Positions 13,113 through 23,168 of a DNA stretch of 64,000 bases are shown here, piece by piece. Position 1 is the first letter of the stretch. The number at the start of each line of letters is the position of its first letter. A model generated the notes under the pieces. It had not been told where the DNA came from, did not search any database, and was given only the letters and a program-made list of their open reading frames with translations. Position numbers and translations under genes: made by a program. This DNA comes from Cyanoderma ruficeps (lineage: Eukaryota > Chordata > Aves > Passeriformes > Timaliidae): assembly GCA_008694505.1 (NCBI GenBank), contig VZDJ01000216.1, positions 4,534,664 to 4,598,663 of the forward strand. Direction: 5' to 3'.

Positions 13113-16100
13113 CTCTGCCCTGCGGGACCTGTAGCAAATCCCATTACAAGTGGTGATTAAACTCTCATTAAATCTTCCCACTGTGCTTTCCCGGCTTTGC
13201 CTCAGTCCAAACTGATTTCCTTCTTTCATCCCAAAGACAAACACACAATTGTCCCACCAGGCTCAGTGGCACTGCCATAACCTTCTGTTTTCTCTTGCAG
13301 CTGTTGGCCATGGCTGGGTGCTGCTCTGTGGGCAGCAAAAATTCCTCCTGACCGTATTTTCACTGTGCCATTACACCGTGTTTCATGGAACTCCCCTTTG
13401 GTATTTCTCTGCTACCTACCAAGGAAAAAGTGTCTTCACCCCCAGCCTATGAAAAGTGGGTCCAAAAATAAGGTTTAGGAGACACAGTAGACAATGAGCA
13501 AACAGATCCTGCAGTGCAAATCTGATTCTTTGAGAAACTAAAGGAATTTCCAACCAAAATGTTCCACTGCCCCAACCACACTGTGGGGAGTGGGGCAGCA
13601 CACAGAGCTCTCTGCACCTTGCCTGGTCGGGGTAAATAAAGCTCCTTGTGGAAAAACTGATGAATTTTAATGCATTCACCTGTTTCTAAGATTCCTTGAA
13701 AACAGAAGCTGATACAATTTGCAGAGGAGAACTACTACAGCACAGGTTTAATTGGAATAATCAAGTTTACTTGGCTTGAGCAGGAGCCCTGGGGCTGCCC
13801 TCTGAGAGGGTGCTGCTTTTCCAAGATGCAATTTAATCCCTGTGAACTGCTGTCTCTGTGGGGAGGGCCAGGGTGATGCTGCTGGTGAAACTGGCACTCT
13901 GGAATAACTTTCCTTTGCCTGTAGGCTTGCTTCCCCTGAAGCTGTGGGATAAAAGGGAGAATTGAGGCAGATAAGGACAGAGCAGCCAAGTGCTTTGTTT
14001 TGGTTTTTATGTTTTGTTTACTTGCTGCTTGAACTTGTGACTTGCCGAGTATCAAAAATGCTGAGATTTTCCTAGAATGTGGCCAGTGTGAAGCAATTCT
14101 TGCTGTCCTGACTTTCCCCAACCCAGAGCCCTGCTGTGGGTAATGGGAAGAGGCAGGAGCAGCAAATAAAGGTTCACAGTTATCTCTAACCTGGTTTAGG
14201 GCTGGAGGCAGTCAGCTCTGCGAGGGAGCAGCTGCCCTTTGCTGGCTTTGTCCTTGTCCCCAAGTGATGGAATGCAAACCTCACAGGCTGGAGACCTACA
14301 GCCACCCCAGGGGGACAGACAGCAAAAGTGATGAGTGCTTGCTCCCTTCTGATGCCACTCTTCTGGGTGATCTCTGGAAGCAAATCCCCTCTTTTTCTGC
14401 CCCTAAAGCATTTTTAGCAAGTATCAAACTTGTGTTCCCTCTGTTCCTTTTGGGAGACCAATGATGAACTGAGGCACCTTCAGCAGAGATTCTGGAGTGT
14501 CTAAAGAAGGGCAACAGAAATGGTGCCCCCCTGACCCAGGGGAGAGGAGCTGCTTCTCTGCAGCCGGAGATGCTGCAGCCAGCTCAGGCAACTGGGAGCT
14601 GAGAAAAGCTCTTCTCAGCTCTGGTTTTGACTCAATGGCTGAGCCAGAGAGGCAGGCTGGGCCTGCTTAGCCTGTTTTTAGAACGGGGGAGATGTCACAG
14701 AGCAAAGGAAGTGTCAGTCCCTTTCTTGCAGGCTGTGGAGCCTCTGCCTCAGGATGCTTTGAGAAGCGTGGTGCATTTGACAGGCTGTGAAATGTGGGGC
14801 TGCTGGATGGGTCCCTTCCAGTCCAGGTGATTTGAAAGGCTCTGCTTTATGTCCTGAAATGTATCTCTGGCTGTGGTTTATCCTTTCCCTGCCCTAACCC
14901 CATCCAGCTTGTCAGGCTGGGAAGTTTGCACTGTGAACATCTCTCTGCTGGATGTTTGAGAAAGCTGAAATGTCAGATTGACCTTTTGAGGTTTTTCTTT
15001 TCTCAAGGAAGGAAGGTTTCTATACAATTCATGCCATGAATCAATCCAAAGGGATGCATTTTTCTGCACCAGTTAAATAAAAGATCATTAAACCTAACAA
15101 ATGTTTCCCAGCCTGCCTGCACTTTCACAGAGTGTTCAGCTATAAATATGACCTGTGCTTATGACACCATAAACAACATGCTCCTCAAAAGCAGGACAGA
15201 CTGTATACCTCTTCTTTTTATTTTTAAGCTGCCCAAGAAATATATACACACATTCCTAATATGCTTACTTAAGCAGGAAGCAGACGAATAGTTTAAGATA
15301 ATGTTTCAGCCTATTGTGAGTTATATGTGCCCCAAAGATTGTTTCCTTTATGTAGCAATTTTTCAAACACAGAGAGAAAAAGCTGAAAAATCTTGTCAAT
15401 TCCTTAACTGTAGGCAAGATTTGCAGGAATTTCCACTGCGCTTTCCTCTCAAAGGGATATTTGAGACCACTGATAAGGGGAAAAGGAGATTAAATAGTCC
15501 TAATTCTTTTCATGTACTATGGAGACTAATTCGTCTTGCTCTCACCACCATGTCCAGCAGACCGGCTAGCTGCTGATTTCCCCTGCTTGTGGGGAGATCT
15601 GAGGGGTGATAGGAGTTTGAGGGCCTGGAGATCGAGGGGATCAATTTAAAGAAGGAAGAAGCTTAATTAGCATGCAAAGTTTATTCTGGGTTTGATCACA
15701 CCATAAGCTTCTGCTGGGCTGTTTTCCCCTCCCCTGCTGAAGTATCTTTTGGCTGACATCACCATCAGAATGGGACATCAGAGTGGGTTTAAAATGCTGC
15801 AGAACTTGAGTGCTGGCAGCTGATGCAGCCTCATCTCTGGCAGGGGGATCAGTGGTCTGCAGGCACAACTCAGTGAACCTTCCTGTGGCATGTGGAGATG
15901 TGCTGGCTGAAGCCTCTGTACCTTTGGGAGCCACCCCAGACTGGAAAAATGACCTGTTGTGTTCAAGTCAGCCAGCAAAGGAGAGGGTGACAGGAGGTGT
16001 CCCACACATGCTTGTCCCTGGCCAGAGGGGTGAGTCTCCACTGCCATGTCCTTCCCAAGGTCCAGAGAAATCCTCCTCCCATGCCTCCTGAGTGCTCTCT

Positions 16101-17313
16101 TGTGTTCTGTGCTTCCCAGGGTTGGAGAAATTCCCCCATGGGTTTCTGAGGGTCCTGCTGCACCCCAGCCCTGGGCACAGATCCTTGCCTTAGCCCTGCC
16201 TGCAGCAAGGGCCGAGATGAGGACTTCATGCCAAAAACTGCAAAACGAGAATCAGCCAACAGGCAGCTCACTGGAGCCAAATTCTGCCCTCGGCCACGCT
16301 TGAGCACCCGTGTTGAATTTTATTTTTGTCTCCAGGTCAGTCAGGACAATTATTTAGCCTTTTGTGCAGCGTGAGTGCTGCCCTGGCGGGTAGGGGAGCC
16401 CCCTGAGCTGGATGGGTGCTGGGAGCAGGGGGAAGAAAGACAAACTGTTTAACTTGTGAGATGCTTAGATGGGCTACAAATAGCTTGGCTGGTGTGTATT
16501 CTTCCCTCTCATCACCACTGCATGTCTGGCCTGGTGCCATGGGAACCCAGAGGGACAATGGTCTGCGCCCATGGCAACGCTCTTGGGGTGTCATCCACCC
16601 TCAGCCCCTGGTGCTGAGCTGCTCTGGTGGCTGGAGACAACAGTGAAGGCAGAGGGGAGAAGCTTGGGACTCCTGGTGTCAGGAGTAAATTAAAGCTGAG
16701 TGAAGAATGAGGATCTGATGGTGGTTTCCACAGCCTGGGATCCAGTCCCGAGTCAATGGGGACACTCAAAGCCTGAGGAGCAGCTTTGTGGGGTGTCCTA
16801 AATCTGACAGACAGCTCTCTGATAGGCAGATAAAAGGCGAGGATGGATGAGGATATAATTGCGATGGAGCTGGAGGCTAATTAAAATGGTGGTTGTTGGT
16901 CAAAAGTGAAAAGAACCCACAGGCTGAGAAAAGGCACATGTGAGCAAACAGACAGGAGGAACTCTGATCCTCCAGCTGAGAGGGAAAAGGGGGTGATGGC
17001 CATCTCTGCCCCCTTCCAGGACCCTGGGGATGGGGGGAGTCCTGGAGGCAGGACCATGCAACCTACAGCTCAGGCCTTGGCAGCAGGCTCTGCCCTAGGG
17101 TCTGCCTCCAGGAGCGTGTGGAGACACCTGCTCAGACCTGTCTCTGGTAAGCAGGGAGAGAGATGCTCTGGGAAAGTGCTCCAGTGCCCAGCATGGTCCG
17201 TGGGATGCAGATGCCATGACTGAGGTCAGTGGGGTTAGTGATGCTCCAAATGAGTGCAGAGCTTGCTTGCCCAGCTCTGTGGATGAAGTTCTTTAAGGCT
17301 CTTACTCTTACAC
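13113..17313. other. unique noncoding DNA
   Basis: No gene was recognised. Around 14480-14700 there are faint resemblances to CR1 (AAAGAAGGGCAACAGAAATGG) that are too weak to call. The part from about 15100 to 15560 is AT-rich and looks unique. Confidence 0.5.
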
Positions 17314-17902
17314 TGTTGGTTTTAATCTTCTTTTCTTTGTGTTAGAGCCAGGATTAATACACAGGAGTCACAATTTTGTGTTTGGACTCAGTGTTTATTA
17401 TTTCTTATCTATGTTACAGCCTCACAGGCTGTGAGCTCTAACCAGCAAGCTGGAAAACGGAGGTAAAATGGAGTACCTCTCTATCCCTACAAGGTCTTTT
17501 CAAGGACAATCTCTCCAACTGTGAAATGCCACCTAATTTTTTTTTACTTTAAACCCAGTAACTAACCACCTGAAATCTGCAATGTGGACTTTACAAACCA
17601 ATTACAGAAAACCACCCAAACCCATGAAGAAGAAGGAAGAAAAAGGTGAAGAAGAAGGACTTAGACAACGCCCTAAATCCTCCATCTTGCTCCATCTATT
17701 ACTATACACTAAAATCTTAAATCTAAGTTTTTCACCCTGTGAGATCACACAATACTGTTCAAACTACACCCCCACAACCCCAGTGCCATCACTCAGTTTC
17801 AGACGCCTGTTCCACAGCCTCAGGTCAAATGCAGTGCTTGCTTGGAGGTCAGTGTCTTGTAGAACAGAAAGTCTGAAATTTTCAGCCTCCAGAGTTCCAA
17901 CA
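17314..17902 (-). mobile_element. solo LTR, endogenous retrovirus family A (copy 1)
   Basis: The 589-bp unit begins TGTTGG and ends CCAACA on the plus strand, a perfect 6-bp terminal inverted repeat of the retroviral TG...CA type. It is flanked by TTACAC (17308-17313) and TTGCAC (17903-17908), a 6-bp target-site duplication with one change. The polyadenylation signal AATAAA is on the minus strand at 17394-17399, so the element reads right to left. Further copies are at 36412-36982 and from 63413. No internal retroviral genes lie beside it, so it is a solo LTR, probably left by LTR-LTR recombination. A 6-bp duplication is usual for beta/alpha-like (ERVK-type) elements; that class is inferred. 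Confidence 0.92.
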
Positions 17903-17986
17903 TTGCACCTTTCTTAGGACATGCTGATCCCTCAGTGTTGGGACATCTGAAGTGTAGGGACATCTGAACCTAGCCTGAGGTACTTC

Positions 17987-18109
17987 ATGAAATGCCCCAG
18001 GCTTGTCCTCCCATCCATCCAAACACCATCTAAAGTTAGAAAACAGCTTTCTCTGTGTCCCTGGCACTCCACCACTCTGGATGCGAAGTCAGGCAGCAGC
18101 ATTTCTCAG
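17987..18109 (-). repeat. 123-bp inverted repeat, left arm
   Basis: This arm is the reverse complement of 19705-19827 with no indels and five mismatches in 123 bases. Similarity stops abruptly at both edges, apart from a short TGTGGTGT match just beyond the inner edge after an 8-base gap. No target-site duplication or terminal motif of a known transposon is visible at the outer ends. It lies 84 bp from the family A LTR but is not part of it, because the 36-kb LTR copy lacks it. Confidence 0.93.
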
Positions 18110-19704
18110 CCCTTTGATGTGGTGTAAACACAGCAGAGGGTGCAGTGACCCCAGCTGGACTGGAGTCTCAGCAGGTTTGGCACATGTCCCCCAGCAAGGA
18201 GGGTCTGCTGGGAGCTGCAAGGGATGTGGGACATGTCCTGCTCCCCATTTCCTTGGCACTGACCCTGCTGAGGAGCCGAGTGGCTGACACAGGGAGCAGC
18301 AACTGCACAGCCACTCTCATTAGGGCTGTTTGCTTTCACAGTGAACTGTGTGTCACGCTGAAAACTGATACTGCAGAGGGAAAACAGTGTCCTCTCTTCC
18401 CCCACCCCCTCGCGAAGGGACGGCTTGTATTTACTTGTAAAGAGATATGGGTGATTCGGTGAAATAATAGAGGAGTTGTTAAAGAAGCAAAAAATTCCCA
18501 AGTAGGGAGAAGGAGTAGAGGTTTTACTCTTTCCATGATATTTTGTTCTCACTAAACACAAATATGAGCCCAGCAGCGAGGGACTTGTCCCTGAGGTGCC
18601 TGAAGGGTCTTGTGACAGAGAGAGGAGGTGGCACAGGCAGCACGGAGCTGAGCCTGGCCGTGCTGGTGTGTGGAAAAGTAACCCACACTGGGCAACAACT
18701 CAGCTGTAATCCCATTGCAATTGCCACTGAGTGGACAGAGAAACCTTGAGGTGTGGTTGGGACAAGCATCCAAACTTCCTGATCCTTACAAGGACATTAG
18801 AGCTGGCAAAAAGAAGTTTATCAAGGAATGGGCCATCTCCAAAGGCTTCTGATGCTTCCTGCTACTCTGACTGCTGCTAGGAAAGGGCAGTGACAATGGA
18901 AGCCACTGGCAGCTCTGTTTGCATTTCATTCTTCGTTTATAAATGCCCCCCACAGAGCTTTGTTAGGAATCCTCCTATACTCAGACCAAATTTTGTGCAA
19001 CAAAGGTACGAGGACAGATTGAAATTGAGATAAAGTTAAACACAGGAGTGACCTAGAGCAAGCTGAAATGACTTTGCTGAGCTGCACTTTTCCTAGAGGA
19101 TAGATAGGTGTGTCCAGCAGCCTGGCACAGTGAGACAGGGCAGTGTGTGTGTCTTTATACAATCTGTCTTTTTTTGCACTCACCTTATTCCAGTGTTTGT
19201 CTTGTGCCAACATCCTTTGGGTTAAGTGCACTGTGTCTCCAGCCAGCAACAAAGTGCAACGGGAGCTCTAAGCCCTCTGTCCTTGTTTTGGTTTAGTCTA
19301 ATTCACTCTAAAAAGGCTCTTTTGGGTTGAATTTCCCTCCCCATGCCCCACCTCTCCTCCCCTCTGCTGTTTCTGTCTGCTGTGCTCAGAGGTGCCGCCA
19401 GCGCTATCTCGGGAAGGAGCTGGAGTCACTGCTCTGGTAAATTATCTCGTGTTTGTTCAGTGTGAAGCACTGCACTGTTTCCAGCTGTATTGTTGTTCTT
19501 GGCTTGAAAGTTTCTTGCCGTTCTCTAATTTGAACCCCGTTCTCTAATTTTCCCTGAGGAGTGGTGTGCTCAGCCCAGAGTGTGCCACCCCATGGGGACC
19601 TCGCTCCTGCCCAGGGGCTGCAGAGGGGTCTTTGGTCCTTGCTCGGGGTCCCGAGGACACAGGGGTTTGGTCAGATGGCCAAGGGGTACCCGATTCACAC
19701 CACA
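18110..19704. other. 1.6-kb spacer between inverted repeat arms
   Basis: No recognisable gene or transposase reading frame was found. The longest frame is 151 codons on the minus strand (18106-18561) and resembles nothing known. A small CpG cluster lies at about 19393-19450. Confidence 0.5.
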
Positions 19705-19827
19705 CTGAGAAATGCTGCTGCCTGACTTTGCATCCAGAGTGGTGGAGTGCCAGGGACACAGAGAAAGCTGTTTTCTAACTTTAGATGGCGTTTGGATAGG
19801 TGGGAGGACAAGGCTGGGGCATTTCAT
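19705..19827 (+). repeat. 123-bp inverted repeat, right arm
   Basis: The opposite-orientation partner of 17987-18109, about 96% identical. The two arms would pair as a long stem if the region were transcribed. Either two copies of one dispersed repeat landed in opposite orientations, or a local inverted duplication occurred. Confidence 0.93.
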
Positions 19828-20053
19828 AGCTGCCCTACAGTGGTAAGGGGCGGATGGATGAGATTTTGTCACGAGGTCTTGGCCCTGCACTGGGCATCCT
19901 GCATGTGTGTGCTGTGCTGCAGTGCCTGTGGTGTGAGGCAGGATGAGGATCAGCCTGATCTGTGTGGAAGAACCATGCAGTGCTGAGGGGTTATTTCCCA
20001 GAGGAGCAAGAAATTTTTCATTTCCCGTTGACTTTTAATTTTTCCCCCAAATC

Positions 20054-20534
20054 TGTTGGATCTGGTATTCTAAATACCTGCTGGGAGAACGTTCCTCGAG
20101 CTTTATTGTGATATCAGTCTCAGTACAGGGTGAGACAAGAAAGAAGGCAACAGCTCACATCTTGCCAACAGCAGCCAGAATTATCTGTCTTACAAGGCCT
20201 TTTAAAGGTTTTCTAACCAACAATAAATTGTTTAGAGCTTACAGGCATCTGCATAAACCAATCATTTTGTGTATCTTATATCTAACAACAGGTGCTTCTT
20301 TCATATTTTTTGCTATTCAGGAACTTTTTATACTCTTCTATAAATGAGGCACAGAGCATCATTATTAAACCTTTCTATTATCTTGCTTATCATATTTTTT
20401 TACTTGCTAAGGTCTAACTCTACATAGCACAAAACCACAGTCTTATTGTTCTATATCCTCATTCTTTTATCTTTTTAACTTTAGGCTTACATCTGCACTG
20501 CTATGAAAGGTTTCTGCTTTTTCTATTTCCCACA
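20054..20534 (-). mobile_element. solo LTR, endogenous retrovirus family B
   Basis: An AT-rich 481-bp unit that reads as a retroviral LTR on the minus strand. It starts TGTGGGAAAT and ends GATCCAACA. A TATAAAAA box lies at 20325-20332 (minus strand) and the polyadenylation signal AATAAA at 20102-20107, leaving a short U5 of about 48 bp. The perfect 6-bp target-site duplication CAAATC flanks it at 20048-20053 and 20535-20540. No retroviral coding sequence adjoins it. The 6-bp duplication suggests an ERVK/alpharetrovirus-like integrase (inference). No second copy was noticed in the window. Confidence 0.88.
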
Positions 20535-20540
20535 CAAATC

Positions 20541-22935
20541 CTCTACACAGGTATAAATGCACACAGAACACATTTAAATATCGGGCTCTGCAGCACTCTA
20601 AACAAACCATAAATCCACACCTCGATGTTTAATCAATAAGTTAGTCATGTCACATGGGTTTTAAACATATTTTGAAACTTAGTAAAGGAAAGAAATGTAG
20701 GAAAGTTGTGCTGCCTTCAGTGGTGGCTCCTGCCAGCCCAGGGGATGGACACAGCAGTGTCCAGCAGAGCTCTGCATGTGGAGGGGCTCAGGGAAGGGAA
20801 AACTGCTTGGTTTCTCACATCCAGCATCTAAATATAATGCACTTGGCATGATTCTCTTGCTGGGCTTTACAGATACAGGAATGAGAGCCCAAATGAGGAA
20901 AACATCAGGCTGGGGAGGTGATGGGGAATATTTGGCTCAGGTTTAGTGAGGGAGAACTCTGGAATAAGAAAGGACTGTGCTGTTGCAGCAGCTGATTCCA
21001 CCAGGAATCCAGCCTGGAAGAGGATTGGTTCCAGTACCTGCTTGTTAAAATGACAGATTTTTTCCATGGAAACAGTTGCTCCTGACTGTCCCATTCAGTT
21101 TATTTTACTCATTCATCGGTTCCAGGTGAACACAGGTTTTTCCATAGTAGCTGGCTGGAACAGATTTTCTGAAGACTGGTAGAAATGATTTGGTGTGAAG
21201 AAAAGTGGATTTTGACCCCAACTGAAGGCAAGTGGTGTTATATGTTGATGGAGAAAACCAGCAAAAATACAGGTATTACTGTTAAATCTTCTCAGCTTGG
21301 ATAAACACACCAAACTATTGGGATTTCAGTGTTAATATTTTTTTTAAAAAAATCATTTTTTAGGAGCTCTTTGTTTCTGTTTTGGAAATGAGCTTGTCCT
21401 GAGCTGGCTACAGGACAGCCCTGGAGTGAACCTGCACCCCCTGAGACCTGTAAATCCTGAGTGATCAGAACCAACCCTGGGCCTTCCTACAGGCTCCAAA
21501 GTTCACTCTGGATTTATACCAGAAAGATGCACGTAATCCTTTGATTTCATTGGTGTTTCTAGTCAAGGCAATGATGAATCCAGGCATGTAGAACTAATCT
21601 TTATGCACTGGGGTTGTCACCTCTGATTAAAAACGACGAAACTACAACAAAGGTGTAGCTGATTTTATGTGAAATAAAAAGGTATTTTAAGACTTAGTGT
21701 TAAACAGCACAGGGGTGGGGGCTGGAATTCATCTAGTATTTTACATAAATCACCATTTGGCTTTCTCAGGCCTCTGCAGCCAGGGCTTGTGAGCAGCCAC
21801 TGCTCCCACAGCTAGGCTGATGTCACTGGTGTTGCATATACAAGGACACAAGCAAAAGTTCATGATGAATTCCACCCGAGGACACAGCCAGAGCAGTGCC
21901 TGCCAACCAGAGGATGAGGTCATTGCAGGAATTCTTTACATTCTGCCTTCTGCACAGGGTGCCCGAGCAACCAGAGTAAAACCAGAACAATAACCAACAC
22001 ACGGGAAGCTGTAAATGGTGCTGGGGAGGTTTTTTACTCCCCCTGGTCTGCTCCCCAGGAGAAAATGGAGAGAATAAACTGTTAAATTAGGTCCTGTCTT
22101 GATGGAGACTATATAAACCCTGCAGAAAGCTCTGTAGCTCATTAGGAGTGCGTGCACAGGGGGCTGCAGGGGCTCTGGCCCCAGCCCATCCACACTCCCA
22201 GTGGTATCCACACTGCAGCCTGTGTCATAGAGGGGCTTGTGAACTGCTTTGAAGCTCTGCCATCTGTGCTGTGGCTTATTAGCCATAAATAAAAGTAATT
22301 CTGTGAGTTCTGAAACTCCTAGAGCTCAGTTTACCGTTGATTGGTGTCTGGTGGCTCGTTCAAGTTTTATTAATTGTATTAAAGCTACAGCATGAGCTCT
22401 GTTGTCCTTAGAAGTCAGAAAATCCAGACCAATAAGAAATGTTGCTGGAGTAGGTTCCTCAGGGTGTGACAATCGTGACCAGAGGTTTTCCCTCCCCAAG
22501 GTGAGGGGCCTAACCCCTTCCCCTGCCCCAAGAGGTTTTTCCTGGTTGTGCAAAGGAATGATTTTTATGCTACCGCCTTTCTTTCACTGCAGATATCAAT
22601 TGAGCTCTCTTTTCTTCTACCCACTAACTTGCTTTTGCCAAAAGTGAAGTAAGTTAATGTCCCAGACCTGCAGGCCTTATTGGACATGGATGATAGGCCC
22701 AAACACTGGATAGGACGGAGTGAGTGTGCAGTGTGACTCCATAAATCTTGTTTCATTTGGAAAGTGGGATAAAAGGCCTCAGTAATGAATTTGAATCCTT
22801 GTGATTAATGAACAGGGCCAAAGAGCCTTCATTTTGCTCACGGCTATTCTGTGGGTGAAGGCCATCTGTATTTGACAACTTTATTATTTGCCGCTGTTTA
22901 TTCTTTTATTTCTAGGGCAGGAAACTTCGTAGCTC
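20541..22935. other. unique noncoding DNA
   Basis: No gene was recognised. The part at about 21490-21760 is AT-rich and contains a phrase (TTTGATTTCATTGGTGTTTC) reminiscent of very old amniote interspersed repeats, too decayed to classify. Confidence 0.5.
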
Positions 22936-23168
22936 TTTCCATAGATTTTGGAACCAAAAGAGACTTTAAATCATCCAGGCTGTGACCTCCTGTATAGCAC
23001 AGGCCAGAGAATTCCAACCCTTATTGAACCCAATAACTTGCATTTGACAAAAGCACATCTTCCAAAAACCCCCATCCAGCCTTGATTTAAAGGCAAGACA
23101 TGGTAGCAGCTTTGGGAATTGCCTGGAAAAAGATGGCTTCTGCAGCTGCCTTGGTGTTTAATGTTATT
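22936..23168 (-). mobile_element. ancient CR1 LINE 3' end (amniote-type)
   Basis: Read on the plus strand, the sequence follows the reverse complement of the old CR1 3' end known from turtles, crocodilians and birds. It includes GGCTGTGACCTCCTGTATAG, CACAGGCCAGAGAATTCCA and CATCCAGCCTTGATTTAAAG in the expected order. It is diverged, with small indels, and differs from the younger CR1 copies elsewhere in the window. The insertion probably predates the radiation of living birds (inference from subfamily type). Edges are approximate. Confidence 0.85.

Noticed and set aside
14480..14720. A further CR1 fragment
   Set aside because: Only short phrases (AAAGAAGGGCAACAGAAATGG-like and GCTTAGCCTG) resemble CR1; order and continuity are insufficient.
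17987..19827. A DNA transposon with 123-bp terminal inverted repeats
   Set aside because: Not excluded outright, but no target-site duplication flanks the arms and no transposase-like frame lies between them, so I list it only as an inverted repeat.
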